A program made the translations under genes and the position numbers. From Emticicia agri (GTDB lineage Bacteria > Bacteroidota > Bacteroidia > Cytophagales > Spirosomataceae): DNA of 64,000 nucleotides. Positions 26,032 through 35,407 of this stretch are shown piece after piece. Positions within the stretch are counted from its first letter, which is position 1, and each line of letters begins with the position of its first letter. The stretch spans positions 93,490 through 157,489 of the forward strand of contig NZ_SEWF01000015.1 in the NCBI RefSeq assembly GCF_004168285.1, in the 5' to 3' direction. Below the pieces are notes generated by a model that was given only the letters and a program-made list of their open reading frames with translations, was not told the DNA's origin and did no database searches.

Positions 26032-26195
26032 ACCATTTTTGTAGAGACGACATGCTGGCGTCTCCAAGGGGCAATAAATAGAAAAAATCCATATTCTATT
26101 TTCAAAAATCCCTTCTCGATTAAAATAAACTGATATTGATATATCATCGGAGCCGAGGTAGCGACCTACCGCAGCATGTCGGCTCTACAAAATGG
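26032..26195. mobile_element. MITE-like palindromic repeat, copy A
   Basis: The ends are inverted repeats of about 25 bp: ccatttttgtagagacgaca (26032-) and its complement tgtcggctctacaaaatgg (-26195). The interior is AT-rich and non-coding. It shares the TTTTGTAGAGACG terminus with copies at 30681 and 43336. It lies inside the hydrolase operon, between the deacetylase and BNR genes. Confidence 0.6.
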
Positions 26196-26207
26196 ATTGA
26201 TATAATA

Positions 26208-27269
26208 TTATCTCACCTTCTTCCTTCTCTCCATCAACTCCCGGAAGGTTGTCATAATAATTCCTTCTGATTCAATATATGCCTTTAATTCCGGACTCAT
26301 CATTGATAGCATATCGGCATACCTTGAACCTCCCGAACCACTGATGTATTTAAAGGCATCGGTTATATCGCTGCTATGCACAATCAGCATGGCTACACCC
26401 GGTTGCATATTTTTCAGGGTTTCAATAAACTTCTGCGCTTTGTATTTACCCCATTCTTCGGGTGTGGTAGTACCTTCAGGTTTCCAGTCGCCGCTGATGG
26501 TATGCAGGTCGTCTAAAACAGGTAAACCTGCTTTCCATATCATTTCGCCAACCGATTTGGTTTGTTTAAGCAGGGCAGGCACAGGCAGTTCCATGCCTTC
26601 TTTCCATTGCCCTTTGGCTTTCAGACTTTTGATTAATGGGGCATTCTGACATTCAATCAGTAATTTATTATTCCCTCCCGGAAACATCACCGGAATCCCA
26701 TATTCTACACCTACTTTAATGTATCGCTCTAAAAAAGCCTGACTGGCAAAGAGCGTACCCATGTGTGAATCGAGATGCGTGGGTTTCAGCCCAATCTTCA
26801 AGGCTCTTTCAACTTGTGCCCTGATTTCTTTTTCTACTTCATCGGCTGAGGCATTTTTTACTACCTGCTCTACAGTATGCCACATACAGGCTTCGTCATC
26901 TACCAGACCGGGTGCATGCTGAAACCCTGCCACCGGAGCCCATCGGTAATCTTTCCATTCAGACGTAAGTGTCAGGTGAAGTCCTGCATCGAGATTGGGG
27001 TTATTTTTCTGAATATAATTTTTGATAAAGCTGGGTGCCCAGGCACAAGGCATCATGATACTACAAGAAGTAGCTACTCCTTTTTCGATAGATTTGATGG
27101 CTCCCTGATTGGAGGAGTATGACATACCACAATCGTCAACATGGAAAATCACTACTTTTTTACCTTTCGGAAAACCCAATTTCTCGGCATAGGTTTCCTG
27201 TGCTTTCACAGAAATGACCGATGTCCACAGAAAACAGCATAATATAAGTAAGCCTGGTTTGTTCATCAT
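26208..27269 (-). CDS. Exported YdjC/ChbG-type carbohydrate deacetylase
   Basis: A 353-aa protein with a signal peptide (MMNKPGLLILCCFLWTSVISVKA-Q). The YdjC/ChbG deacetylase fold is indicated by VVIFHVDDCGMSYSSN (metal-binding Asp pair near residues 45-46), the HLDSHMGT metal-histidine motif near 167 and a late histidine in LIVHSSD. ChbG removes N-acetyl groups from chitobiose in the cytoplasm; here the enzyme is exported, so it probably deacetylates an extracellular or periplasmic oligosaccharide. It lies 12 nt after propeller-toroid paralogue B and is clearly in the same operon. Confidence 0.85.
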   Translation of the reverse strand: MMNKPGLLILCCFLWTSVISVKAQETYAEKLGFPKGKKVVIFHVDDCGMSYSSNQGAIKSIEKGVATSCSIMMPCAWAPSFIKNYIQKNNPNLDAGLHLTLTSEWKDYRWAPVAGFQHAPGLVDDEACMWHTVEQVVKNASADEVEKEIRAQVERALKIGLKPTHLDSHMGTLFASQAFLERYIKVGVEYGIPVMFPGGNNKLLIECQNAPLIKSLKAKGQWKEGMELPVPALLKQTKSVGEMIWKAGLPVLDDLHTISGDWKPEGTTTPEEWGKYKAQKFIETLKNMQPGVAMLIVHSSDITDAFKYISGSGGSRYADMLSMMSPELKAYIESEGIIMTTFRELMERRKKVR

Positions 27270-27281
27270 TATAAGGTTTGT

Positions 27282-29579
27282 TTATTGAATCATATGTAAA
27301 TATCTGCCCATCCAGTAAGGCAAGAGCCAGAAAACAGGTTCTCTTTCAACCTGTGGGTCGCCGCCTCGGGCATCCCAAGGATTTTTGTCCCAACGGACAG
27401 TTTTTCTGATACTGGCAGGCGGAAGTTTTGAAACCTGTAACTCGTCTAATACAATACTGCGTACCAGTTGAATGTCTTCCCGTCTGGTATGGTCAATATG
27501 CCAGTCAACCATATCCAACGGTGTATCTTTCAGAAAATCAACTGAATTATTAATTTCGGCCTGTTTATTCCGTGCGTAACAATAGATAAAATTAATGAGT
27601 GGATTATGGTCGGCTTTACGTCTTTCAAACCATTCATCAAGGTGCTTTTTGTAAAAAGATAGACGTTCAGGGTCTGTTTCACATTTTAACAGAATAGGAT
27701 ACAGATAGGCTTGCAGAATGGTATCGAAATAAATAAACCACGCCCGGTTCTGGTTTGGCACTTCGGCCATGTTATCAAGGTAATGTTCGTCCTTAATCAA
27801 TCTTAAATACTGTTGCTGATACTTTTCATCTTGGGTGATATAATGCGCAAATTTCAGAAAAGCTAACATTTCCATTGAGTTCTGAGCCTTATCGGGTGCC
27901 CATTCAGGGTCACGATTCAACTGGTCAGGCGACCATACCGACCAACGGGTAGGTTTGCCATCAATATCAACAAAGTTGAAGTTATGTTTTATCAGATAGT
28001 CAACAATACGGCTTACGTGTTTTCTGATAATAGCTTTTTCGGTTTCATCGGCTACTAATTCATAATAAAAGAAATACCCAAACATGTGCCCGCACATTTC
28101 GTCACTGCTTGTATCTCCTTTCCAGAGCCATTTGCCATCTTTTGATTTTCTCCAACGCACTTCCACAGGTTTAAAACGAGGTTCTTTCACCAATTCATCA
28201 GCTAATTGATGTGGGGTAAAAGTACGGTTGCCATCATGTACAAAATTCCAAGACGACGGTACGATTGTACGGGCAAAAAAGCCCTCGGTATCGGTTACTT
28301 CCTGCAACAATTTTAAGAATCCAAATGCTTTACGGGCATTTTCCTTAGCTTCGGGGCTTTTGGTGGCAGCATATCTGAATGCTTCCATTGCCAGATAGTT
28401 GCCTGTATATTCACCATCATTGTCGTCATCTTCGGGTTGCCAAGAGGTGGTGTCTCCGGGTATTCGTAAATGGCACTGTCCGGCAATCCAGGGTTCACGT
28501 ATGTGCCGTTTCATCAGCAAGTCCATAAAAAAGTCATTTTTCTGTGCCAATGTCATGGGGCTTTTTTTAATGGCACTTACCCCTTTAGGCGTAGCTATCC
28601 AGGCATTGCCAGTAGCATCAAAAGCAATATCATTTACATGGTCGTCTAACAACCATCGGCGACTGAAAAGCATCGAATAAGTACTATCTGCCTTATCACT
28701 ATGCGGTTTATAGCGTACCACGCCCTGCTCTGTACCTACCCACAGGGTGCCATCAGGCGCATTATCTACACAGGTAACAAAAACAGTAGGCAAGCCTTGC
28801 TGTGGGGTAATTTCTCTCAGCTTATTTCCGTTCTCAAGAATGCTTACACCTCCTAAGCCACCTGCCCACAGGTGCTGATTGCTATCGATTGCTACACCTT
28901 TAATATAGCCGCTGATAACTTTATCTTTATTGCGATAATAACTGGTTTCTTTGGCAGAGGTATGGTATAAGCCTACATCGCTGGCAATCCACAGCCCCCC
29001 CTGATTATCAGAAATTACGTCTCTGATAGAACGGGGTAATTGATAGCCCTCTTTATCTGATTTTGGTTTTGTAAAGGTTTTACCATCAAATAACCAGATA
29101 CCATTTGGCCCTATGGCATATACTCCTTCTGGTGCAGTACAGATAGCCGATATAGGCGCAACAACTCCGGTTAGTTTTTCTAACTGATTGTTTTGATAAC
29201 GGTAAACGCCATTCCAAGTGCCTACCCATACATTTCCATTGGTATCAGTAGCCACTGAAAAAGCAGGACCTTTGTCTGCTCCGGTCTGGATAGATGTCCA
29301 TTTTAGTTCGTCAGGCTTTTTCATGAATATACCCGAGGCAGTAGCTACCCAGATATTTTTTGCCTTATCAACTGCTATGCTTCTTACATCGTTTTCTTCT
29401 GCATGAGTGCTTATAGGATAGGCTTCATGGTATTCCTGCCAGAATGGTTCGTCTTTGTAGGTGGTTGCCACGCTTTGCTTCTCTGATGATTTACAGGCAT
29501 ACATAAAAAGAACTGCTCCTATACTTAGTATAAAGTAAAAGATAGTTTTCTTGTAAGTATCGAGTCGGGAAACCAGCAT
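27282..29579 (-). CDS. Lipoprotein with seven-bladed Reg_prop-type propeller + helical toroid, paralogue B
   Basis: A 765-aa lipoprotein (lipobox MYAC, C29). Residues about 60-350 carry seven propeller units of the W(V/I)(A/G)T..G(I/V) type: IWVATASGIF, VWVGTWNGVY, VYAIGPNGIW, LWIASDVGLY, LWAGGLGGVS, LWVGTEQGVV and AWIATPKGVS. These resemble the Reg_prop sensor repeats of hybrid two-component systems, but there is no membrane-spanning kinase part. The C-terminal helical domain (about 360-765) shares DDDNDGEYT, FRYAATKSPEA, TSSDEMCGHMFGY, DGKPTRWSVW, TPLDMVDW and LPYWMGRYL with paralogue A. It is first in the minus-strand operon. Catalysis is inferred, not shown. Confidence 0.75.
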   Translation of the reverse strand: MLVSRLDTYKKTIFYFILSIGAVLFMYACKSSEKQSVATTYKDEPFWQEYHEAYPISTHAEENDVRSIAVDKAKNIWVATASGIFMKKPDELKWTSIQTGADKGPAFSVATDTNGNVWVGTWNGVYRYQNNQLEKLTGVVAPISAICTAPEGVYAIGPNGIWLFDGKTFTKPKSDKEGYQLPRSIRDVISDNQGGLWIASDVGLYHTSAKETSYYRNKDKVISGYIKGVAIDSNQHLWAGGLGGVSILENGNKLREITPQQGLPTVFVTCVDNAPDGTLWVGTEQGVVRYKPHSDKADSTYSMLFSRRWLLDDHVNDIAFDATGNAWIATPKGVSAIKKSPMTLAQKNDFFMDLLMKRHIREPWIAGQCHLRIPGDTTSWQPEDDDNDGEYTGNYLAMEAFRYAATKSPEAKENARKAFGFLKLLQEVTDTEGFFARTIVPSSWNFVHDGNRTFTPHQLADELVKEPRFKPVEVRWRKSKDGKWLWKGDTSSDEMCGHMFGYFFYYELVADETEKAIIRKHVSRIVDYLIKHNFNFVDIDGKPTRWSVWSPDQLNRDPEWAPDKAQNSMEMLAFLKFAHYITQDEKYQQQYLRLIKDEHYLDNMAEVPNQNRAWFIYFDTILQAYLYPILLKCETDPERLSFYKKHLDEWFERRKADHNPLINFIYCYARNKQAEINNSVDFLKDTPLDMVDWHIDHTRREDIQLVRSIVLDELQVSKLPPASIRKTVRWDKNPWDARGGDPQVEREPVFWLLPYWMGRYLHMIQ

Positions 29580-29772
29580 GGTAGATATTTGTCTTTATAC
29601 AAGTAATTACTTCAATACACCCATTCAAGACTATTGTTTAAAGAAAAAAAAACAATATTTCAGGCTTTTTTTAGTTTGTAAGAAGGTAATTGGGTGAGTG
29701 ATTAGTAAACCTATTCTTTACTATTGCAGGGACTCAAAAGATATCGACTTTATAGATTTCAAAATTTCAGCT

Positions 29773-30651
29773 ATGATTATTAAACTGATGAATCAAACAT
29801 TTTTAAGCCTTGCTGTGGCTTTTCTGGCTTCTACACAAGTATGGAGCAAAAACTTTGCGCAGCATTTCGGACAGGATTCCACGTATCAGCAACACCTTAA
29901 CCTCCGATATGGTCCGGCGGAAGGGAATGGCAATTTATTAGACTTATATCTGCCCCTTACTCATTCAGCCAATACAAGGCTGATTATTTATGTGCATGGA
30001 GGTTCATGGAAATGGGGGAGCAAGAACGATTTTCCGAAAATACTGATTAATAACCTTACTGCCAAAGGATATGGCGTAGCCGCTATCAATTATCGTTTAT
30101 TGCGTGAGGGCAAAAATCGGTTTCCTGCGCAAATTGAGGATTTAAAAAATGTCATTGCTTTCCTTACAGCTCAGGCCAGTACTTATGGGTATAATGGTAA
30201 TGAGTTTGCTTTATTAGGCGTAAGTGCCGGAGCGCACTTATCCTTATTATATACTTATAAGCACGATGCCAAAAAGCAGATAAAAACGGTAATAGATATA
30301 GTAGGGCCAACAGATTTGACGGATAAGGTTTTCAGAGATAATCCTACGGCTAGTGGGATTATCAATCAGTTTTTAGGCGATGTGAGTCCGCAGGCACCTA
30401 TTGCTCTTGAGGCCAGTCCTATTTACCACCTGAAAAAAGAAACCGGTGTGCCTACTATTATTTTTCATGGCGAAAGTGATGAATTAGTCCATGTGAGTCA
30501 GTCGAAAGAATTGTATAAGAAATTACAGGCTTTGGGTATCCGATCACAATTAGAGTTATACCCCGGTGAAACCCATGAAATGAGAAAAAGCCTGTTTAGT
30601 ATTTATACCAAATTGGGTGTATGGTTACAGCAGGTGTATCCTGCGAAATAG
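29773..30651 (+). CDS. Secreted alpha/beta hydrolase (esterase/acetyl-xylan-esterase-like)
   Basis: A 292-aa exported esterase of the BD-FAE/HSL-like group. Oxyanion-hole motif HGGSW is at 75-79, the nucleophile elbow GVSAG has S151, and the acid and histidine lie in GESDELVHVSQ and PGETHEM. The start is taken at ATG 29773, which gives a signal-peptide-like N-terminus (MIIKLMNQTFLSLAVAFLAS); the GTG at 29698 adds 25 residues with no such character. It is divergent from the hydrolase operon and could remove ester-linked acyl groups from the same glycan. Confidence 0.85.
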   Translation: MIIKLMNQTFLSLAVAFLASTQVWSKNFAQHFGQDSTYQQHLNLRYGPAEGNGNLLDLYLPLTHSANTRLIIYVHGGSWKWGSKNDFPKILINNLTAKGYGVAAINYRLLREGKNRFPAQIEDLKNVIAFLTAQASTYGYNGNEFALLGVSAGAHLSLLYTYKHDAKKQIKTVIDIVGPTDLTDKVFRDNPTASGIINQFLGDVSPQAPIALEASPIYHLKKETGVPTIIFHGESDELVHVSQSKELYKKLQALGIRSQLELYPGETHEMRKSLFSIYTKLGVWLQQVYPAK

Positions 30652-30680
30652 GATAGAAAGGTGCATATCGCAAATAATCG

Positions 30681-30829
30681 TTTTGTAGAGACGCAGTGCC
30701 TGCGTCTTCACGGGTCTATGAATACCAGGATAGATATATGATTTTTATTGCTCAAATTACATTTATTGCATTGGAAACACCTTTGGAGGTGCATGCAATC
30801 GCGCGGCGAACCGTGCGTCTCTACAAATT
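30681..30829. mobile_element. MITE-like palindromic repeat, copy B
   Basis: ttttgtagagacgca at the left and tgcgtctctacaaatt at the right form terminal inverted repeats. The interior is non-coding, with a small hairpin (acacctttggaggtg). The same terminus is found in copies at 26032 and 43336. It occupies most of the gap between two convergent genes. Confidence 0.6.
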
Positions 30830-30848
30830 GGGTGTTTATTCTTGATTT

Positions 30849-32003
30849 TTATTTCTTCTCCTCCAACCTGTTATACTTTTTCATAATAGTTTTCAGCCTG
30901 TCGTGGGGGATGCTGAAATATTTGTTGCCGTTAATGCCTTCCATGTCTTCGGCGGCTACTAAAGCATTGATGATAGCTTCTTCTGTTGCTTGTACCGTGG
31001 CTTCAAAAACCGGGTCAAGTTGCCACTTGGGTAGTACTTTCCAGGTCTCTTCTGTATATTCCTTATTATATATAGGCGAAGCTGTAGAAAAAGCCAGAAA
31101 AATTTCGCCTGAACCATGATGCGAAAAAGTGCCTGTACGGGCAATGCCATGCGTTACTCTTTTGGCTATCAGTTTTAACTGATTTGATAACAGAGGCGCA
31201 TTAGTGGCGACAATGGCAATGATAGACCCATCTTTGCGTTTTTCACGATTAACAACAGGTGTTAAATCCTGAATCTCTTTGCCCACAGGTACACCTGCAA
31301 TGGTTAATTCATCTCGTCGGCCGAAATTAGCTTGTACGAATACCCCTAAAGTATAGGCTACCGAATCAATGGTAAATACCCTTGAAGCAGTACCACTACC
31401 GCCTTTGAAACTATAGAGTGCCATGCCCGTACCGCCACCTACATTGCCTTCGGCTATTTTTCCGCCTTTAGATTGGTCTAAGGCTTCAAAAACGTGTTCT
31501 TTTTTTACATGAAACCCATTGATGTCGTTCAATACACCATCCCATGTTTCACCTACGGTCGGAAGCCCAAAAGAAAAATCGACGAAATCGCCTTTCGAGA
31601 ATTTTTTATAACTCCATTCGCCAATGGCATCTTTTACAATACCCACACTATTGGTATTGGTAATACCGATTGGCCCATAGCCTGTGCCAAAATCATCGAT
31701 GTAGGGCAAGCCTGTCAGTTCGCCATCACCATTCAACGAAAACCAGGCGGCCGGATAGCTCGCATCTGTTTTGCCTTTGGGAAGAATAACCGTTACACCC
31801 GTTCTCACAGGCCCTTTGCCTACCTGCAATGCACCCGCACCACTGATAAGCGTTTTATAACCTACTTCAACACCCGGCACATCAGTAATGGCATTATTTA
31901 TACCAGTTGTTCCATTGAACGGGATACCTAAACCCCTTGCACGTGGTTTTTGTGCCATAAGCTGTAAAGAAACCAAACAAAGCAGGAATAGGAGTTTTTT
32001 CAT
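30849..32003 (-). CDS. P1-family (DmpA/BapA-like) aminopeptidase
   Basis: A 384-aa exported N-terminal-nucleophile peptidase (signal MKKLLFLLCLVSLQLMA-Q). Family blocks are RGLGIPFNGTTGINNAITDVPGVEVGY, TNTNSVGIV, GNVGGGTGM with GGSGTASR, and DGSIIAIVATNAPLL. By comparison with DmpA the self-cleavage bond is G259-S260, S260 becoming the nucleophile. It releases N-terminal or D-/beta-amino acids from peptides. It is convergent with the esterase gene and has no clear operon partner. A link to peptidoglycan or amino-sugar peptides is possible but unsupported. Confidence 0.9.
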   Translation of the reverse strand: MKKLLFLLCLVSLQLMAQKPRARGLGIPFNGTTGINNAITDVPGVEVGYKTLISGAGALQVGKGPVRTGVTVILPKGKTDASYPAAWFSLNGDGELTGLPYIDDFGTGYGPIGITNTNSVGIVKDAIGEWSYKKFSKGDFVDFSFGLPTVGETWDGVLNDINGFHVKKEHVFEALDQSKGGKIAEGNVGGGTGMALYSFKGGSGTASRVFTIDSVAYTLGVFVQANFGRRDELTIAGVPVGKEIQDLTPVVNREKRKDGSIIAIVATNAPLLSNQLKLIAKRVTHGIARTGTFSHHGSGEIFLAFSTASPIYNKEYTEETWKVLPKWQLDPVFEATVQATEEAIINALVAAEDMEGINGNKYFSIPHDRLKTIMKKYNRLEEKK

Positions 32004-32114
32004 GGGTAAAATGGCTTAGGTTACAAAAAGTATCAAAATAAGGCTTTGCCTTACGAATACCTAAATAATGATGGCTTTTTTGTTTTTCAAATCAAATTAC
32101 CCTTTTCAAGACAA

Positions 32115-34544
32115 CTAATAACAGGTCTTGATTTCTGCTGTAAAAGTAGTATGCCGCTCGGCTACAAATCCCGGTTTCAACAGAATTGATTTACCTGCTT
32201 CAAAGGTAACATTAGGAGCCGGGGTAAAGTCGGGTTCACCTATTTTTCTGGACGATTGTAAGGTGAGAATGGCTTTAACATGCTCAACACCCGTAGAAAC
32301 ATTATTGGCTACTACCACATTTGTATTGGCCACTACTACATCGGTGCCTGAACTGCCACCTGAGCTACATTGTGCCACATAAGGAGTAGTAACCGATGGA
32401 CTTACTTTTATAAATGTTCCGACATAGGTCGAATGTCCGTCTGACCATGTGATAGTGCCATTACAGCCGCTGGCAGTTAGTGTAACCGTAGTATTGGGGC
32501 AGATAGTAGGTTTTATGGGCATAATGGTAATGAAATTCTGCCCGTTACAGTTGGCGGCCTGTAGAATAGTAATACTGTTTTCGGCACTCACACAGCCAAA
32601 AACCGATTCGCTCCAGCCTTTATAAATACCGGGTTCAGTTACAACTCTTGTACTCCTGTCGGACCCGATTGCTGCATTTATCCGACCAGAACCGGATTGT
32701 GGCGTACTCCAGTAAAAGTTATCTGAAGTATTGGCTGATTGTCCGGTGATTACGGTGGAACCACCTTTGCAGATAGCAGGATTATTAGTAGTAATAGCCG
32801 GAGGCACAGGTCTGGGGTTTACTATGATACTAAATGCATCAGAAGAATCACTCTGGCAATTGTTATCAGTAATAGAAACTCTGTAACTCCTGTTAGAAGT
32901 TGGCGACACATCAACAGAAAGACCTGTTAAACCACTTGACCAGTAACAGTCCGCACCGGGGTTGGGTATGTCAGCCGTTAAACTGATGTGTTCGCCGCTA
33001 CAGATAGTTGTTTTGCCTGCAATGACAGGTTTGGCAGGTTTGGGCCGGATATTTAACTGGCTCGTGGCTACCCGGGTACTGGTACAACCGCCGTTTTCAC
33101 AGGCAGCATAATAGATGGTAGCCGCAGTAGGGTTATGGCTCAGGTTTGTACCTGTGCCAATGGCTGTGCCGCCAGAGGCAGTTGTGTACCATTTCAGTGT
33201 TCCTGCATTGAAATTAGCCGATAATAGCACGGCACTTCCACTACAAACCTCTGTATAGTTAACAGCCACATTGGTTGGCGTAGCCGGATGTTCATTTACT
33301 ACCACATCTTCGGTATATGTTCTTTCGCTTACACAGTTCCCGTTTTCGCAGGCAGCGTAATAATTAGTAGTAGTGTCGGGGGTTACACTAAGGTTATTAC
33401 CCGAACCCTGAAAAGTACTGATACCTTTCGGGTAACTATACCAGCGAATAATGCCTATGTCGCAAGTGCCCGATAAAATAACACTTTCGCCTTTGCAGAT
33501 AGAGATTTTACTAACTCTTAAATCGGTTGGCACGGTGGGTTGGCGTATAACTACCACACTAACAGAGTCATTTCTTGGGCTTTCGCAACCGTTGTTGATA
33601 CAGGCACCGTAATAGGTAGTATTTTCTAAGGGGGTCTGAATACCGCCATCAAGTATGGCTCCACCAACCGATGTATTGTACCATGAAGATGACCCTGATG
33701 AGCAGTTGCTTGTCAGGCTGACATTGGTTCCGCTACATATCTCCGATCTGTCAATTAATACCTGTGTGGGGGCATCAGGCACATCAAGCACAGTTATTTC
33801 ATTAGTAGCTATCCGGTTGCTGATACAATTTCCGCTTTTACACGCAGCATAATACCTCTTTGTTTCCATTGGGGTTACGCTCAGATTAGTGCCACTACCA
33901 ACGCTATCGGCATCAAATTCATTGTTAAACCATTTCAGGGTACCGTCAGTACAAGTGGCAGATACAATAACATCTGTACCCCGACAAGTAGTTGTTTTAT
34001 TAACAAGCACATTACCGGGCATACTGGGCTTGGCCGATACTACTACCTGATTGGTAGCCACTCTTGTACTTGCTTCAAATTCAGTTTCACAGGCGGCATA
34101 ATAAGTAGCATTACTTATCGGAAATAGCGTGAAAGGGGCACCCGTACCCAGAGGATTGGTAGCAGTAGTAGATAAATACCATACCAGATTTCCGGTATTG
34201 CAGGTAGCCCATAAATAGATACTATCGCCACTGCAAACATTCTCCGAACTGGCAAATACATACATAGGTGCATCAATTACCTGTTTTTTAAGTGTAGCAG
34301 TATGTACACCTGTATTAACCAAGCCAGTATCAGGTGTTTTTTCTGGCGTATGCCCGGCAATAGATGATTCCGGATTATACTTAGGTATGATTGACATTTC
34401 GGCCACAGACAGGCTATTATTGGTAACCCCCTCAGGGGTTTGTGTTTCGGTAAGGAGTTGAGTGGGTTGTGCAAAAGTCAGGTCAGATAATAAGATACTC
34501 AAAACCGGAACGATGTATTTTTTAAAAGTAAAGATGTGTTTCAT
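32115..34544 (-). CDS. Large secreted surface protein with Ig-like (CHU_C-type) repeats
   Basis: An 809-aa exported protein (MKHIFTFKKYIVPVLSILLSDLTFA-Q). From about 95 to 640 it contains about seven units of roughly 78 residues with the pattern ICSGxSVxLxAxCxxGTLxWY...GTGxxLSxxPxxTTxYYAACExxxCxSxR, the cysteine-bearing Ig-like repeat common in Cytophaga-group cell-surface proteins. The C-terminus (NVTFEAGKSILLKPGFVAERHTTFTAEI) resembles the short beta 'coathanger' stack found at ends of such proteins. No catalytic domain is visible. It is probably an adhesin or scaffold. It is monocistronic. Confidence 0.8.
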   Translation of the reverse strand: MKHIFTFKKYIVPVLSILLSDLTFAQPTQLLTETQTPEGVTNNSLSVAEMSIIPKYNPESSIAGHTPEKTPDTGLVNTGVHTATLKKQVIDAPMYVFASSENVCSGDSIYLWATCNTGNLVWYLSTTATNPLGTGAPFTLFPISNATYYAACETEFEASTRVATNQVVVSAKPSMPGNVLVNKTTTCRGTDVIVSATCTDGTLKWFNNEFDADSVGSGTNLSVTPMETKRYYAACKSGNCISNRIATNEITVLDVPDAPTQVLIDRSEICSGTNVSLTSNCSSGSSSWYNTSVGGAILDGGIQTPLENTTYYGACINNGCESPRNDSVSVVVIRQPTVPTDLRVSKISICKGESVILSGTCDIGIIRWYSYPKGISTFQGSGNNLSVTPDTTTNYYAACENGNCVSERTYTEDVVVNEHPATPTNVAVNYTEVCSGSAVLLSANFNAGTLKWYTTASGGTAIGTGTNLSHNPTAATIYYAACENGGCTSTRVATSQLNIRPKPAKPVIAGKTTICSGEHISLTADIPNPGADCYWSSGLTGLSVDVSPTSNRSYRVSITDNNCQSDSSDAFSIIVNPRPVPPAITTNNPAICKGGSTVITGQSANTSDNFYWSTPQSGSGRINAAIGSDRSTRVVTEPGIYKGWSESVFGCVSAENSITILQAANCNGQNFITIMPIKPTICPNTTVTLTASGCNGTITWSDGHSTYVGTFIKVSPSVTTPYVAQCSSGGSSGTDVVVANTNVVVANNVSTGVEHVKAILTLQSSRKIGEPDFTPAPNVTFEAGKSILLKPGFVAERHTTFTAEIKTCY

Positions 34545-35407
34545 TGACTTTAAATTTATTTTTAAAGGAAGAGGTTTATCAGTTTTTAAAGGCTAAAAAC
34601 TACCCTAAGAGCAGCGTATGGGCTTTCCTGAAAGGTTGACCCTTTGATTTAGCTTTCTTTTCTGATTCTTAGGGGCTTTTTGGTAGATTGTTTAAATACG
34701 GATAGCTTGTTTGCATCAGCCGTGCAAAAAATACCCGGAAATTATTGCGTTTTTTAGGAGAGTGATTCAGAAAAAGGTGATACAGAGAAACAGATTTCTG
34801 AGATAATATAACTACAGTCAGGGAGGTTTTGTTTGCCGAAATAGTCTGATGTTACAAAAAAGATTATGGTTTTTCTTTACGGGAAATCTTTAAAGAAAAC
34901 GGGTAGTTCAGCGCATCATTAAAAAGAGCCTTATAGAATTACTTTTAAGCATTTTGATGAGGTAATTTCTTTATACCTGAAAGTGAATTTTCTGCCGGAA
35001 AAACCTGAAATCCTCTTATCAGGTGGCCTTAGTTTTATCAAACCATTACCAAAATAACCTCTAATTTTAGCTGAAAGTTAATAAATGGCAGGTGTGCGCA
35101 TTTTGAGGATTATTTTACGTAATATGCGAATATGGTCTATAAAAATCCTTGTATATTTATTTCATAATTATTCAGCCATTAGTTTATTATAAATCTGTAC
35201 GGAGTCTCAACTACCATATAAGGTGTCTCTTTATAAATAATCATTGTGTTTTGTAGCTTTTTAAAGTTTGGCATTCAGATGCAGTGAGTATTGTATGGTA
35301 ATTTTAAATTAGCATTATTAGGCGAATATTTTGTATTTATTTACGTTGATCTGAACCCTCTTTTTATCAGTATAATTTTAACACCTATCCTTTAATTTAG
35401 CTTACTC
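34545..35407. other. 863-nt non-coding region between surface-protein and sigma-factor genes
   Basis: No convincing reading frame, tRNA or terminator was found. It contains AT-rich DNA, a partial inverted repeat near 34600-34690 (actaccctaaga / ttcttaggggcttttt...ggtag) and the motif at 35135 shared with the symporter upstream region. It probably holds the divergent promoters and long 5' leaders of both flanking genes. Confidence 0.5.
35135..35160. other. Sequence motif shared with 14126-14150
   Basis: GTCTATAAAAATCCTTGTAT and WTTTAT repeat the motif upstream of the symporter gene with one inserted base and two or three changes. TAATAT(G)CG precedes both copies. It could be an operator or distal promoter element for the sigma factor / SusCD unit. 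Confidence 0.4.

Noticed and set aside
26130..26148. FNR-like dyad ttgatatatcat in MITE copy A
   Set aside because: Half-site spacing is 2 nt, not 4, and it lies inside a repeat without a promoter element.
27282..29579. Hybrid two-component sensor
   Set aside because: Propeller blades resemble Reg_prop, but there is no transmembrane helix after them and no histidine kinase or receiver motif.
34545..35407. tRNA, small RNA or riboswitch in the long gap
   Set aside because: No cloverleaf, CCA end, conserved riboswitch core or strong terminator could be found by eye; only weak inverted repeats are present.
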